From positions 1-37,143 of the forward strand of contig JANXUB010000139.1 in the NCBI GenBank assembly GCA_025352105.1: 37,143 nt of DNA. The letters run 5' to 3'. This DNA is from Burkholderiales bacterium. Lineage in GTDB: Bacteria; Pseudomonadota; Gammaproteobacteria; Burkholderiales; Casimicrobiaceae. Below the pieces are notes generated by a model. It was not told the DNA's origin. It saw only the letters and a program-made list of their open reading frames with translations, and ran no database searches. Within the stretch, counting starts at the first letter, position 1, and each line of letters opens with the position of its first letter. The position numbers and the translations under genes were made by a program. Below are positions 8,937 through 16,064 of the stretch, piece after piece.

Positions 8937-10061
8937 ATGATTTTTCGACGCGCACTCCTGCGCGAACTCACGACCAACGCGATGTTTGTGTTCGTCGTAC
9001 TGGTTGCGATCTTTGTGGCCCAGATCTTCGTCAAACTCATCGGCGCGGCTTCGGCAGGCTCGGTGCCGATTGATGCGCTGGTGCCGCTGGTGGGCTTTCG
9101 CATCGTCACCCTGCTGGCCCCCCTGATCGTGATCGCCACATTTGTGGCGGTGCTTCTGACGCTGTCACGGGCTTGGCGCGACAGCGAGATGGCAATCTGG
9201 ATGAGTAGCGGGCAGAGCCTCATGTCGTGGATTCGGCCAGTGCTTACCTTTGCGGTGCCGCTCTTGGTCATTGCGATGGCACTGTCGACGGCACTCTCAC
9301 CTTGGGCCGAGCGGCGCACGATTGAGTACCGCCGTGTGCTGGAGGCGCGGGACGAGCTCTCAGTTGTGGCGCCGGGCCTATTCCAGGAAATGCGCAAAAA
9401 CAAGCAGGTGTATTTCGTCGAGGGCGTTGATCTGATTAGCGGCAAGATAAAAAATGTCTTTGTGTTTGCAGATGACCCGAATGGTCAGTCGCTGACGCGC
9501 GCGAAAGAAGGGCTTTTGTATCAGGATACGAATGGTGATCGCTACATCATTCTGGAGAACGGCCATCGGGTCAAACGCATCTCTGCGAAGGCAGGCCCGA
9601 ATGAATATGAAACGGCGAGCTTTGAGCGCTACGGCATCCGCACCAACACGAGCGAAATCAAGGACGATCCGTTTGAGGAGCGCGCCAAGGACACGGCAAC
9701 GCTCCTGCGCGAGGCGACGCCATCAGGACTCGGTCAATTGTTTTTCCGATTGTCGGTGCCGCTGGTGGGCCTGACGCTGGTGTTTCTGGCCATACCGCTG
9801 GCGTACGTCAACCCTCGGCTAGGTCGCAGCTCGAACATCATCATCGCAATACTGCTGGCGATGATTTCACTGAGTCTGTTAAACATCATGCAGGCACAAA
9901 TCGAAAAGCAGGCCGTCGGGTTGGTACCCGCGATGTTGCTGTTTCACGTGGCGCTGGCGCTCGTTGTTGCAGTAGTGTTCTATAAGCGCTATCGCGGTGC
10001 GGTGTTCGGGTCGCGCCCGCGCGGGGCGAACGCGGGTGATACCTTGAAAGTCTCGGCTTGA
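8937..10061 (+). CDS. lptF: LPS export ABC transporter permease LptF
   Basis: 374 residues from ATG 8937. The protein starts MIFRRALLRELTTNAM with a first transmembrane helix (FVFVVLVAIFVAQIFV). It has the LptF/LptG (YjgP/YjgQ) layout: three N-terminal helices, a periplasmic beta-jellyroll (about residues 120-260) and three C-terminal helices containing PLVGLTLVFLAIPLAYVNPRLGR. With LptG and LptB it forms the inner-membrane complex that extracts lipopolysaccharide and passes it to LptC/LptA. A GTG seven codons upstream (8919) is in frame but less likely. The stop codon overlaps the lptG start. The partner of the divergent pepA, as in many Proteobacteria. Confidence 0.95.
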   Translation: MIFRRALLRELTTNAMFVFVVLVAIFVAQIFVKLIGAASAGSVPIDALVPLVGFRIVTLLAPLIVIATFVAVLLTLSRAWRDSEMAIWMSSGQSLMSWIRPVLTFAVPLLVIAMALSTALSPWAERRTIEYRRVLEARDELSVVAPGLFQEMRKNKQVYFVEGVDLISGKIKNVFVFADDPNGQSLTRAKEGLLYQDTNGDRYIILENGHRVKRISAKAGPNEYETASFERYGIRTNTSEIKDDPFEERAKDTATLLREATPSGLGQLFFRLSVPLVGLTLVFLAIPLAYVNPRLGRSSNIIIAILLAMISLSLLNIMQAQIEKQAVGLVPAMLLFHVALALVVAVVFYKRYRGAVFGSRPRGANAGDTLKVSA

Positions 10062-11131
10062 AGACGCTTGGCCGCTATCTCGCCAAAGAGGTGGCGCTGT
10101 CGACACTCTCGGTGCTGGCGGCGCTCGTCATGCTGTGGGTGTTCTACGACGTGCTGGCCGAGTTGGGCTCGCTTAAGGCGCTGAACACGACGCAGGTCCT
10201 GATTCTGATTGCGGCAACGATTCCGGGACATTTGTACGAATTGCTGCCTGTCGCTGCGCTTATCGGCACGCTGTTTGCGCTGGCCCAGTTGGTCTCGAAC
10301 AGCGAATATGGCGTGATGCGCACGTCGGGCGTTTCGGTGCTGCAGGTTGCGGGCGTGTTGCTCAGCGTGAGCCTCGTGGTCGCAGGCATCGTGTTTGTGG
10401 TCGGTGAATACGTCGTGCCGCGCGCCGAGCAACTGGTGATGCGCGTGCGCGCGTTCTCGGGCGCGCGCCCAATGGTGGCTCGCGCGTTCGAGTCCGGCTT
10501 CTGGTTCAAGGATGGCAACACCTTTATCAACATCGGCAGCGTGTTGCCCGACGGCGCGCTGAAAACGGTGCGCGTGTTCCAGTATTCCGACGCGACCGTA
10601 CTGGCGCGCACGCTGATTGCCGAAGGCGCCAGCTTTCAGAGCGGGCAGCAATGGGTATTGGATCGGGTAACCGAAACGTCGTTCGCTCCGGGCGGCGGCG
10701 TGACCGTGCAACTACAGCCACGCATGGTCTGGAACACCGTGCTGACGCCCAATATGCTGTCGGTGCTGCAAATTGAGCCGGAGCGGCTGTCGATTTCCGG
10801 GCTGTGGGAATACATCGCGCACCTGCGCAACAATAGTCAGGATTCGCGACGCTTTGAAGTCGCGCTGTGGGGCAAGTTTTTCTACCCGCTGGCGACTTGC
10901 GTACTGATGCTGCTGGCGATGCCGTTTGCGCAGATTCAGCAGCGCGCCAGTGGCATTGGCACGCGCATCTTCGTTGGAATTCTGATTGGGCTCGTGTTCA
11001 TCGTATGCAACCGGCTGTTTTCGTATCTAGCGCTGCTGCACGAGTGGCCACCGGTGCTCGGAGCGGTGCTGCCGGGGCTCATATTTTTGTCAGCGGGTGC
11101 GGTGATGCTTTATCGGCTGGAGCGGCGCTGA
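10058..11131 (+). CDS. lptG: LPS export ABC transporter permease LptG
   Basis: 357 residues. The start is a TTG at 10058 that overlaps the lptF stop (TTGA), giving MKTLGRYLAKEVALSTL, the standard LptG N terminus. Transmembrane helices are seen near residues 12-30, 55-80 and 100-122, then a periplasmic jellyroll, then three helices including FYPLATCVLMLLAMPFAQI and the final VLGAVLPGLIFLSAGAVMLY. It is the heteromeric partner of LptF in the LptB2FG transporter. The 4-nt overlap and non-ATG start imply translational coupling that keeps LptF and LptG equimolar. The following 229 nt up to the sigma-factor gene carry no gene and no copy of the ECF-type promoter motif. Confidence 0.95.
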   Translation: MKTLGRYLAKEVALSTLSVLAALVMLWVFYDVLAELGSLKALNTTQVLILIAATIPGHLYELLPVAALIGTLFALAQLVSNSEYGVMRTSGVSVLQVAGVLLSVSLVVAGIVFVVGEYVVPRAEQLVMRVRAFSGARPMVARAFESGFWFKDGNTFINIGSVLPDGALKTVRVFQYSDATVLARTLIAEGASFQSGQQWVLDRVTETSFAPGGGVTVQLQPRMVWNTVLTPNMLSVLQIEPERLSISGLWEYIAHLRNNSQDSRRFEVALWGKFFYPLATCVLMLLAMPFAQIQQRASGIGTRIFVGILIGLVFIVCNRLFSYLALLHEWPPVLGAVLPGLIFLSAGAVMLYRLERR

Positions 11132-11360
11132 AACGCAAGGCGGATTCGCATTGTGGGCGGACCTACTCAGACCCAAAGGCAACGGGCACACCTGCCAACA
11201 GATGAGGTTCAATCTGCTCGAAGTACAGCGAAGCGTCTTGCCTTGCGCAGCGCCAGATAATCTGTACCATTGTCCTGCGTAACAATTTGAATCGTGAAGC
11301 TCGCTGTATTCCAAGCGCGTCACTCTAAAAAGCGATCAAAAAGAGGGGCGATGTTTACGT

Positions 11361-11918
11361 ATGACCAGCGAAATTACGGACGCCATTGCTAGGCTCAAGC
11401 CTGGAGAGACCGACGCCATAAAGCATTTGTTTGACGTTTCCTACGAAGAACTCAAGCGCTTGGCGCATTCGCGTTTATGGGCTGCGAACCTCAAGCAAAG
11501 CTTTGCCACGGAGTCATTGCTGCACGAAAGCTACCTTCGACTCGTAAATCAGAAAACTCTTGCGCTACCGGATCGCGGCCATTTTTTTGCTTATGCGTCC
11601 AAAGTGATGCGCAGCATCATCCTTGACGCCGTGCGCGAGGCCAACGCCGAACGGCGTGGCGGCGGACAGGCTGATCTCACCCTCAAAACCGAGATCGCGG
11701 ATATGACGCCTCACGGTGGCAACGTCAACGCGATTGACGATGCGTTGAAGGACCTGCAACGCATCAGCCCCGATCTCGCTGCCCTCGTCGAGATGCGTTT
11801 TTTTGGCGGCATGACCGAGGCCGAAATCGCCGAAGTGCTCGGCGTCTCCGAGCGCACTGTGCGCCGCGAATGGGAAAAAGCGCGCGCCGCGCTCCTGGTG
11901 CTGCTTGAGGACGATTAG
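11361..11918 (+). CDS. ECF RNA polymerase sigma factor, kinase-linked type (ECF43 / TIGR02999-like)
   Basis: 185 residues. Region 2 is visible as FATESLLHESYLRLV and RGHFFAYASKVMRSIILDAVR. Region 4 holds a helix-turn-helix, MTEAEIAEVLGVSERTVRREWEKARAAL (residues about 152-179). The layout matches the PF07638 / TIGR02999 ECF group often found beside Ser/Thr kinase genes. In region 2.2 the acidic DAED-type motif of ordinary ECFs is replaced by Ala49-Thr50-Glu51-Ser52, a feature of sigma factors that need phosphorylation (compare EcfP of Vibrio parahaemolyticus). No anti-sigma gene is adjacent; a kinase gene follows. GAGGGG lies 12 nt upstream of ATG 11361. I infer it recognises the six motif sites in this window. 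Confidence 0.92.
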   Translation: MTSEITDAIARLKPGETDAIKHLFDVSYEELKRLAHSRLWAANLKQSFATESLLHESYLRLVNQKTLALPDRGHFFAYASKVMRSIILDAVREANAERRGGGQADLTLKTEIADMTPHGGNVNAIDDALKDLQRISPDLAALVEMRFFGGMTEAEIAEVLGVSERTVRREWEKARAALLVLLEDD

Positions 11919-11935
11919 GTTATCAATGTGACACA

Positions 11936-11953
11936 GCGCGCCCAAGTGCGCGC
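11936..11953. repeat. GCGCGC hairpin after the sigma-factor gene
   Basis: A 6-bp perfect stem GCGCGC/GCGCGC with loop CCAAGT, 18 nt after the sigma stop and followed by CTACAG rather than a T run. Its orientation and trailing CTAC resemble the REP-like hairpins elsewhere in the window. It may separate the sigma transcript from the kinase promoter that follows, but it is not a canonical terminator. Confidence 0.4.
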
Positions 11954-11969
11954 CTACAGACAAGCTATT

Positions 11970-12001
11970 TGGCCGGTTTTGCCCCCTCACCGCGTTTGAG
12001 T
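11970..12001 (+). promoter_or_regulatory. ECF-type promoter A (kinase gene)
   Basis: TGGCCGG (11970-11976), exactly 15 nt, then GCGTTTGAGT (11992-12001). The -10-like element ends 30 nt before the kinase ATG, so the predicted leader is short. The same two boxes with the same spacing occur at five other places in the block. The position implies that the kinase gene is itself a target of the regulon. Confidence 0.65.
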
Positions 12002-12031
12002 AGTTAGCCCGAACCAAAGCCCACGCCCCCA

Positions 12032-14842
12032 ATGCTCCCTCTCGCCGACCACTGGCAACGCGCCTTAGCGCTCATGGACACAGCCGTCACGCTGCTGCCT
12101 GAGCAGCGAGATGCTTGGCTTGACGACATCGCCGCCGCAGAGCCGCAGGTGGCCCCGCTGCTGCGTAAATTGCTCAGCGCGCATCAACGGGTCGAAACCA
12201 ACGACATCCTCGCCACGTTGCCACGACCTGATCGCAAAGCGCAGCATCAATCCAACGGCGAAGTCGGTGCGCACATCGGCCCGTTCGAGTTGATCGAACT
12301 GCTGGGCCACGGCGGCATGGGTAGCGTGTGGCGCGCACGCTATGCCGACGGTCGCCTGAAACGCGACGTGGCTGTCAAGCTGCCCGCCACCTCCGACAAC
12401 CCGGCCGCGTTGGCGTCGCTGCGCGAGCGCTTTGCCCGCGAGCGTGACTTTTTGGCGCAACTTGAACACCCGAATATCGCGCGCCTCTACGACACCGGCG
12501 TCAGCGATGCGGGCCAGCCGTACCTCGCCATGGAATACGTCGCAGGCGAGCCGATTGACACGTACTGCGACCAACATCGGCTGTCAATCAAAGCACGTCT
12601 GACGCTGTACCTACAAGTGCTCGACGCCGTGGAATTCGCGCATCGCCAGCTCGTATTGCACCGGGATTTAAAGCCTGGCAACGTGCTCGTCGACGGCAAC
12701 GGTCAAGCGCGCTTGCTCGACTTCGGCGTAGCCAAGCTTTTGCCCGAAACCAGCGCCAACGTGAGCCCCTCCGCGTCAATTTCAGCAGGCACCGACCTCA
12801 CCGAAATGGCGGGTGCTGCCATCACCTTAGCTTACGCCGCGCCTGAACAAATCAACAATGGTCGGCTCTCCACCGCCACCGACGTGTACGCCCTCGGCGT
12901 GATGCTTTACCGCCTTCTCACAGGCAACGCGCCGTACCAACCTAAACGCGACACGCGAGGTGCGCTTGAAGATGAAGTGTTGACGGTTGACCCCGCCAAC
13001 GCATCCAGCCGCTTCGCAAGCATCGAAACCCTCACCGCGAGACAAACCACCGAAGTCGCGCTGCGCCGAACGCTAGCGGGCGACATAGACACCATCCTCG
13101 CCAAAGCGCTCAAGAAAAATGCGGATGAGCGGTATCCGACGGCGGCTGCGCTGGCGGATGACTTGCGACGCCATATCGCGCGGCTCCCCATCAATGCTCG
13201 ACCGGACAGTCTCGCCTATCGAGGCAGCCGATTTGTGGCGCGACATCGCATCGCGGTCGTTGCTTCAGTGTTGGGAGTGACCGCCCTTTTAGTCTCGAGC
13301 GGAACCGCACTTTGGCAAGCGCAAACCGCCACCGCAAGCGCCACGCGCGCCAACAAAGAGGCGGCTCGCGCAAGCACTGCACAAAAATTTTTGAGCGGGA
13401 TGTTCGCGAGCGCCGATCCGGAGCAGAGCAAAACAAGCAGCGCAGCCGCTCAAGAAATACTCGCCCGCAGCATTGCCGCCGCAGAGCGGGATCTGGCCCA
13501 CGATCCCGAGGCGCACGCACTTGTGCTTGAACGCATTGCCGACATTTATCGGCGTATGGGCATGTTCGAAGAGCTTCTCGCGACGCAAAAGCGACGCGTC
13601 GCTGTGGTTGAGTCCATGTCCTCGCCCGATGTGAACGCACTGATTGATGCCCAGCTCGAACTGGGGCGCGCGCTGGGCGATACGAACGACGCCAAAGACA
13701 ACGCTGCCGCCATGCCCATGCTTAAAACGGCCTACGAGAACACCCAGCGGCGTGGTGCCAGCGCGGAGCGCGTGGCATGGGCGTTGAGCCTGATTGCGGA
13801 TCAGTATCGCGTCGATCAGGACCTTGTGTCGGCCAGAGACTTTGCTGAAAAGGCGTTGAGCCATGCCGAGCGGACGCTCGCCAGTCCGAATCGGTTTCTG
13901 GCAGCAGCCTACGAAGCCAATGCCGTCGTCGCCAGCGATCAAAGACGTTTGGATGACGCAAGAAAATTCTTTGCCAAAGCCATCGCGATTGACGAAACGG
14001 GGCATGGTCGCGGGCCGGTAGATCGTTGTCTGACGCTTAATTTTTTGGCGCAACTAGAGTTTTCCGATGGTGACTATGAGGCAGCGCTGCGGCAATCCTT
14101 GGCCATTATTGACTTGATCAAAAACAACTTTGGCGACATCAAATCCAATCTTGCGGAAGCGGTTAGAACCGCCGCTTTCTCAGCCGCACGCGCCGGTAAT
14201 TTCGACGCAGCACTTCGTCTGGTTGCAGAGCCGTTAGACGCTGAGGTTGCCTCCAAACACCCGATGCGCGCAGCGCTGGCGCACTACTCGCGGGCACGTA
14301 TCGCCGTTCAAGTTGAAGACTTTACGCGCGCGCACGCTGAGCTTGCCCTAGCGAAGCCGGTTCTATCCACCAACCCGATCTGGTCCAGTCGCCTGCAAAT
14401 GCTGCTGAGCGAGCTCTCGTTACGCGAAGACCGGCCGATGGACGCTCTGAATCTGGCCGAGACCGTGCGGCAATCGCAAACGGCAAAGTATGGCGCCCGG
14501 CACAACAACATGACCAACACCTATCTGTGGCTCGCTCTGGCGGAGGCGCGCGCAGGCAAAACCGACGCAGCGCGCGTCCACATGGCGCAGTCATGCGAGC
14601 TTCTGAGCGAGCTTCGCGCCGCGCACCCAGTCCGGATTCGCTGTGAGGCCTATCAGGTGCTACTTTCATCTGGCAAAAGCGGCATGGAGAAAGCCGCAGC
14701 GCTGCGCGACTTGCAAACACTGCTGAGCCAGAGCAGTAATAAAAAGCTGCTGCTGATACCGGCGCTACAGGCCGCGGCCGAACAAATCGCATTGGTCCAA
14801 AAAGGCATGCTGCCTGCTGCCGTCTTCCCCATTCTTGACTAG
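12032..14842 (+). CDS. Transmembrane Ser/Thr protein kinase with C-terminal TPR-like region
   Basis: 936 residues. A short helical N-terminal segment (1-80) precedes a complete Hanks-type kinase domain: glycine loop LGHGGMGSV (91-99), catalytic Lys116 in VAVK, HRD at 210-212 followed by LKPGN, DFG at 230-232, and YAAPEQ near 268-273. Because HRD, Lys and DFG are all present it should be active. One transmembrane helix (about 407-428) separates the cytoplasmic kinase from a C-terminal half of about 500 residues made of helical repeats (LERIADIYRRMGMFEELLATQKRR and similar), TPR-like and presumably periplasmic. Kinases of this build are typically paired with ECF factors such as the one just upstream. 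It is preceded by promoter A and followed after 11 nt by the next gene. A natural substrate is Thr50/Ser52 of the sigma factor (inference). Confidence 0.93.
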   Translation: MLPLADHWQRALALMDTAVTLLPEQRDAWLDDIAAAEPQVAPLLRKLLSAHQRVETNDILATLPRPDRKAQHQSNGEVGAHIGPFELIELLGHGGMGSVWRARYADGRLKRDVAVKLPATSDNPAALASLRERFARERDFLAQLEHPNIARLYDTGVSDAGQPYLAMEYVAGEPIDTYCDQHRLSIKARLTLYLQVLDAVEFAHRQLVLHRDLKPGNVLVDGNGQARLLDFGVAKLLPETSANVSPSASISAGTDLTEMAGAAITLAYAAPEQINNGRLSTATDVYALGVMLYRLLTGNAPYQPKRDTRGALEDEVLTVDPANASSRFASIETLTARQTTEVALRRTLAGDIDTILAKALKKNADERYPTAAALADDLRRHIARLPINARPDSLAYRGSRFVARHRIAVVASVLGVTALLVSSGTALWQAQTATASATRANKEAARASTAQKFLSGMFASADPEQSKTSSAAAQEILARSIAAAERDLAHDPEAHALVLERIADIYRRMGMFEELLATQKRRVAVVESMSSPDVNALIDAQLELGRALGDTNDAKDNAAAMPMLKTAYENTQRRGASAERVAWALSLIADQYRVDQDLVSARDFAEKALSHAERTLASPNRFLAAAYEANAVVASDQRRLDDARKFFAKAIAIDETGHGRGPVDRCLTLNFLAQLEFSDGDYEAALRQSLAIIDLIKNNFGDIKSNLAEAVRTAAFSAARAGNFDAALRLVAEPLDAEVASKHPMRAALAHYSRARIAVQVEDFTRAHAELALAKPVLSTNPIWSSRLQMLLSELSLREDRPMDALNLAETVRQSQTAKYGARHNNMTNTYLWLALAEARAGKTDAARVHMAQSCELLSELRAAHPVRIRCEAYQVLLSSGKSGMEKAAALRDLQTLLSQSSNKKLLLIPALQAAAEQIALVQKGMLPAAVFPILD

Positions 14843-14853
14843 GACTGCTTCAC

Positions 14854-15537
14854 ATGAAATTCTTTTCTGTTGCCGCCCCCGCGCCCGCCGAGTGGTCGGC
14901 AATTTGCGGGTGTGCCGTCGCGCTTGTGCTCAGCACTGCATCCACGCCGTTAACCGGACAAACGATGAAGGTAAAGGGCGGACAGGAATTCAAGATCGCG
15001 GCGGGGCCCTGCAAACCGCTACCAGCCACTGCCGTCAAACCGGCGCCTTCGCCGCAGTTGCGGGGTGCGCCTTCTGGTTCTGCAAAAATGCCTCCGTTCG
15101 GGTCTTCGACGTCCGCGTTGCTCTTGCCGGCGGCATCGACCACCTGGAATATTTTGCCGAACAACGGCCTCGAATACTGCGTGAACGCAGGCGTCGTCAA
15201 CGATGGGGCGATCCCGTCAGGCGCGCCGTTAACCCTGACGTTAAACGACTATCGGAGCTCTGGCGATGCGTCGTACCGGCAGGAATTTCCTGCAAATCTT
15301 GATGGCACGACGACGTTCCCACCGCACGTCAGCGCACCGCCACGCACCAGCGTGTTGACCCAACCTGTACTCGCCCACAGCGCCGCCGCCGCACCGGGCC
15401 CATGGTGCACCACGCTGACCGACTGGCGCAGGCGGCCTCACTTGCAACTCACTCTGACAGCACCGGGCAACACGCAACCAGTAACGTGTTTCGTTGAGTT
15501 TCAGGAAAAAGTCTGGGGAGGGACGCCGCAGCAGTAG
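14854..15537 (+). CDS. Predicted secreted protein downstream of the kinase
   Basis: 227 residues, no family recognised. The N terminus has a hydrophobic segment (SAICGCAVALVLSTAS) that could be a signal peptide with an unusually long n-region. The body is Pro/Thr/Ala-rich and predicted to be beta-rich, with an embedded RSSGDASYRQEFPANLDGTT segment and a C-terminal PHLQLTLTAPGNTQPVTCFVEF. It contains a few Cys that could pair outside the cytoplasm. AGGA lies 9 nt before ATG 14854, and the gap to the kinase stop is 11 nt, so it is probably translated from the kinase message and belongs to the same response. Another frame (14835-15302) is open in part of the region but lacks protein-like character. 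Confidence 0.65.
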   Translation: MKFFSVAAPAPAEWSAICGCAVALVLSTASTPLTGQTMKVKGGQEFKIAAGPCKPLPATAVKPAPSPQLRGAPSGSAKMPPFGSSTSALLLPAASTTWNILPNNGLEYCVNAGVVNDGAIPSGAPLTLTLNDYRSSGDASYRQEFPANLDGTTTFPPHVSAPPRTSVLTQPVLAHSAAAAPGPWCTTLTDWRRRPHLQLTLTAPGNTQPVTCFVEFQEKVWGGTPQQ

Positions 15538-15590
15538 TGAGTTATAGCGCGGGCAACTTCAGTGTCCTTTTCGAAAATATTGCTCCAGTA

Positions 15591-15622
15591 TGGCCGGAGA
15601 TTTCGGCATCTTGCGTTTGAGT
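15591..15622 (+). promoter_or_regulatory. ECF-type promoter B (predicted small RNA)
   Basis: TGGCCGG (15591-15597), 15 nt, GCGTTTGAGT (15613-15622), then GAGCGAAC. No protein gene follows closely. Instead a strong intrinsic terminator ends about 100 nt downstream, so the promoter should drive a short transcript. Confidence 0.6.
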
Positions 15623-15625
15623 GAG

Positions 15626-15729
15626 CGAACTGCCGTCAATGGCGTCACGCCGAGGTGACCTGGGCAGTGCGTTCACGTGAAATCCTCCCCTCGGGGCGGC
15701 GCATGCTCATGCAGGCCGCCCCATTTTTT
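15626..15729 (+). ncRNA. Candidate small RNA between promoter B and an intrinsic terminator
   Basis: From the expected start (about 6 nt after the -10 box) to the end of the T run is about 104 nt. The segment can fold: GTCAC/GTGAC (around 15644-15659), the palindrome TTCACGTGAA (15672-15681), and the terminator stem. An ATG at 15639 opens a 13-codon frame ending at 15680 without a Shine-Dalgarno, so a leader peptide is possible but less likely. The gene would belong to the same ECF regulon as the kinase and the secreted proteins. Targets cannot be predicted by eye. Confidence 0.42.
15693..15729 (+). terminator. Rho-independent terminator of the candidate small RNA
   Basis: An 8-bp perfect stem GGGGCGGC (15693-15700) / GCCGCCCC (15715-15722). 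The loop itself contains GCATG/CATGC, and the stem is followed by A and six T (15724-15729). This is a canonical strong intrinsic terminator on the plus strand. Confidence 0.8.
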
Positions 15730-15939
15730 ATGACCACCAACTTCAGACCATGCCGACCGGTGTCAAGGTCATTCCGGCGGCTGGGGTGAACGTCCTGAAT
15801 GAGTTTTAGGTCGACTACCGGCAAAAGCAAGGCCTTAGCCCATATCGAACAAGCGATTCAGAGAAAAGCTGTATCGACGCACATGCTAACGTGGCGCAGC
15901 TCCCGCAGCTTCGCATGCTGCAAAATTTTCACAAATATT
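15730..15939. other. Intergenic stretch with no recognisable gene
   Basis: Between the terminator and promoter C I find no convincing start, ribosome binding site or RNA. Frames on both strands are short and lack family character. A short frame ending at 15810 (reading PTGVKVIPAAGVNVLNEF) might be a decayed gene tail, but this is not strong enough to call. Confidence 0.5.
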
Positions 15940-15971
15940 TGGCCGGATAAATGCGGAATCTGCGTTTGAGT
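15940..15971 (+). promoter_or_regulatory. ECF-type promoter C (barrel/ASH operon)
   Basis: TGGCCGG (15940-15946), 15 nt, GCGTTTGAGT (15962-15971), with TATT just before the -35 as in promoter A. It lies 93 nt upstream of ATG 16065. The leader ends with GGGGA, a good ribosome binding site 8 nt before the ATG. Confidence 0.65.
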
Positions 15972-16064
15972 GATTGAGCTCGCGTCGCGTGGTGTGCCTT
16001 CAACCTCGTCGTCGCGTTTCCACTCAACGCAACGCTATTTAAATAATTTTTCCGGGGAATCGAC

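Noticed and set aside
9989..10711. 240-residue minus-strand frame over lptF/lptG
   Set aside because: Antisense shadow of the lptF-lptG genes; no family character, Arg/His/Gln-rich composition.
14835..15302. Alternative plus-strand frame overlapping the secreted protein after the kinase
   Set aside because: Arg/Cys-rich, no ribosome binding site, and it overlaps a frame with a better start and secretory character.
15645..15830. 61-residue minus-strand frame in the sRNA region
   Set aside because: Runs through the terminator hairpin, has no start signal and no recognisable family.
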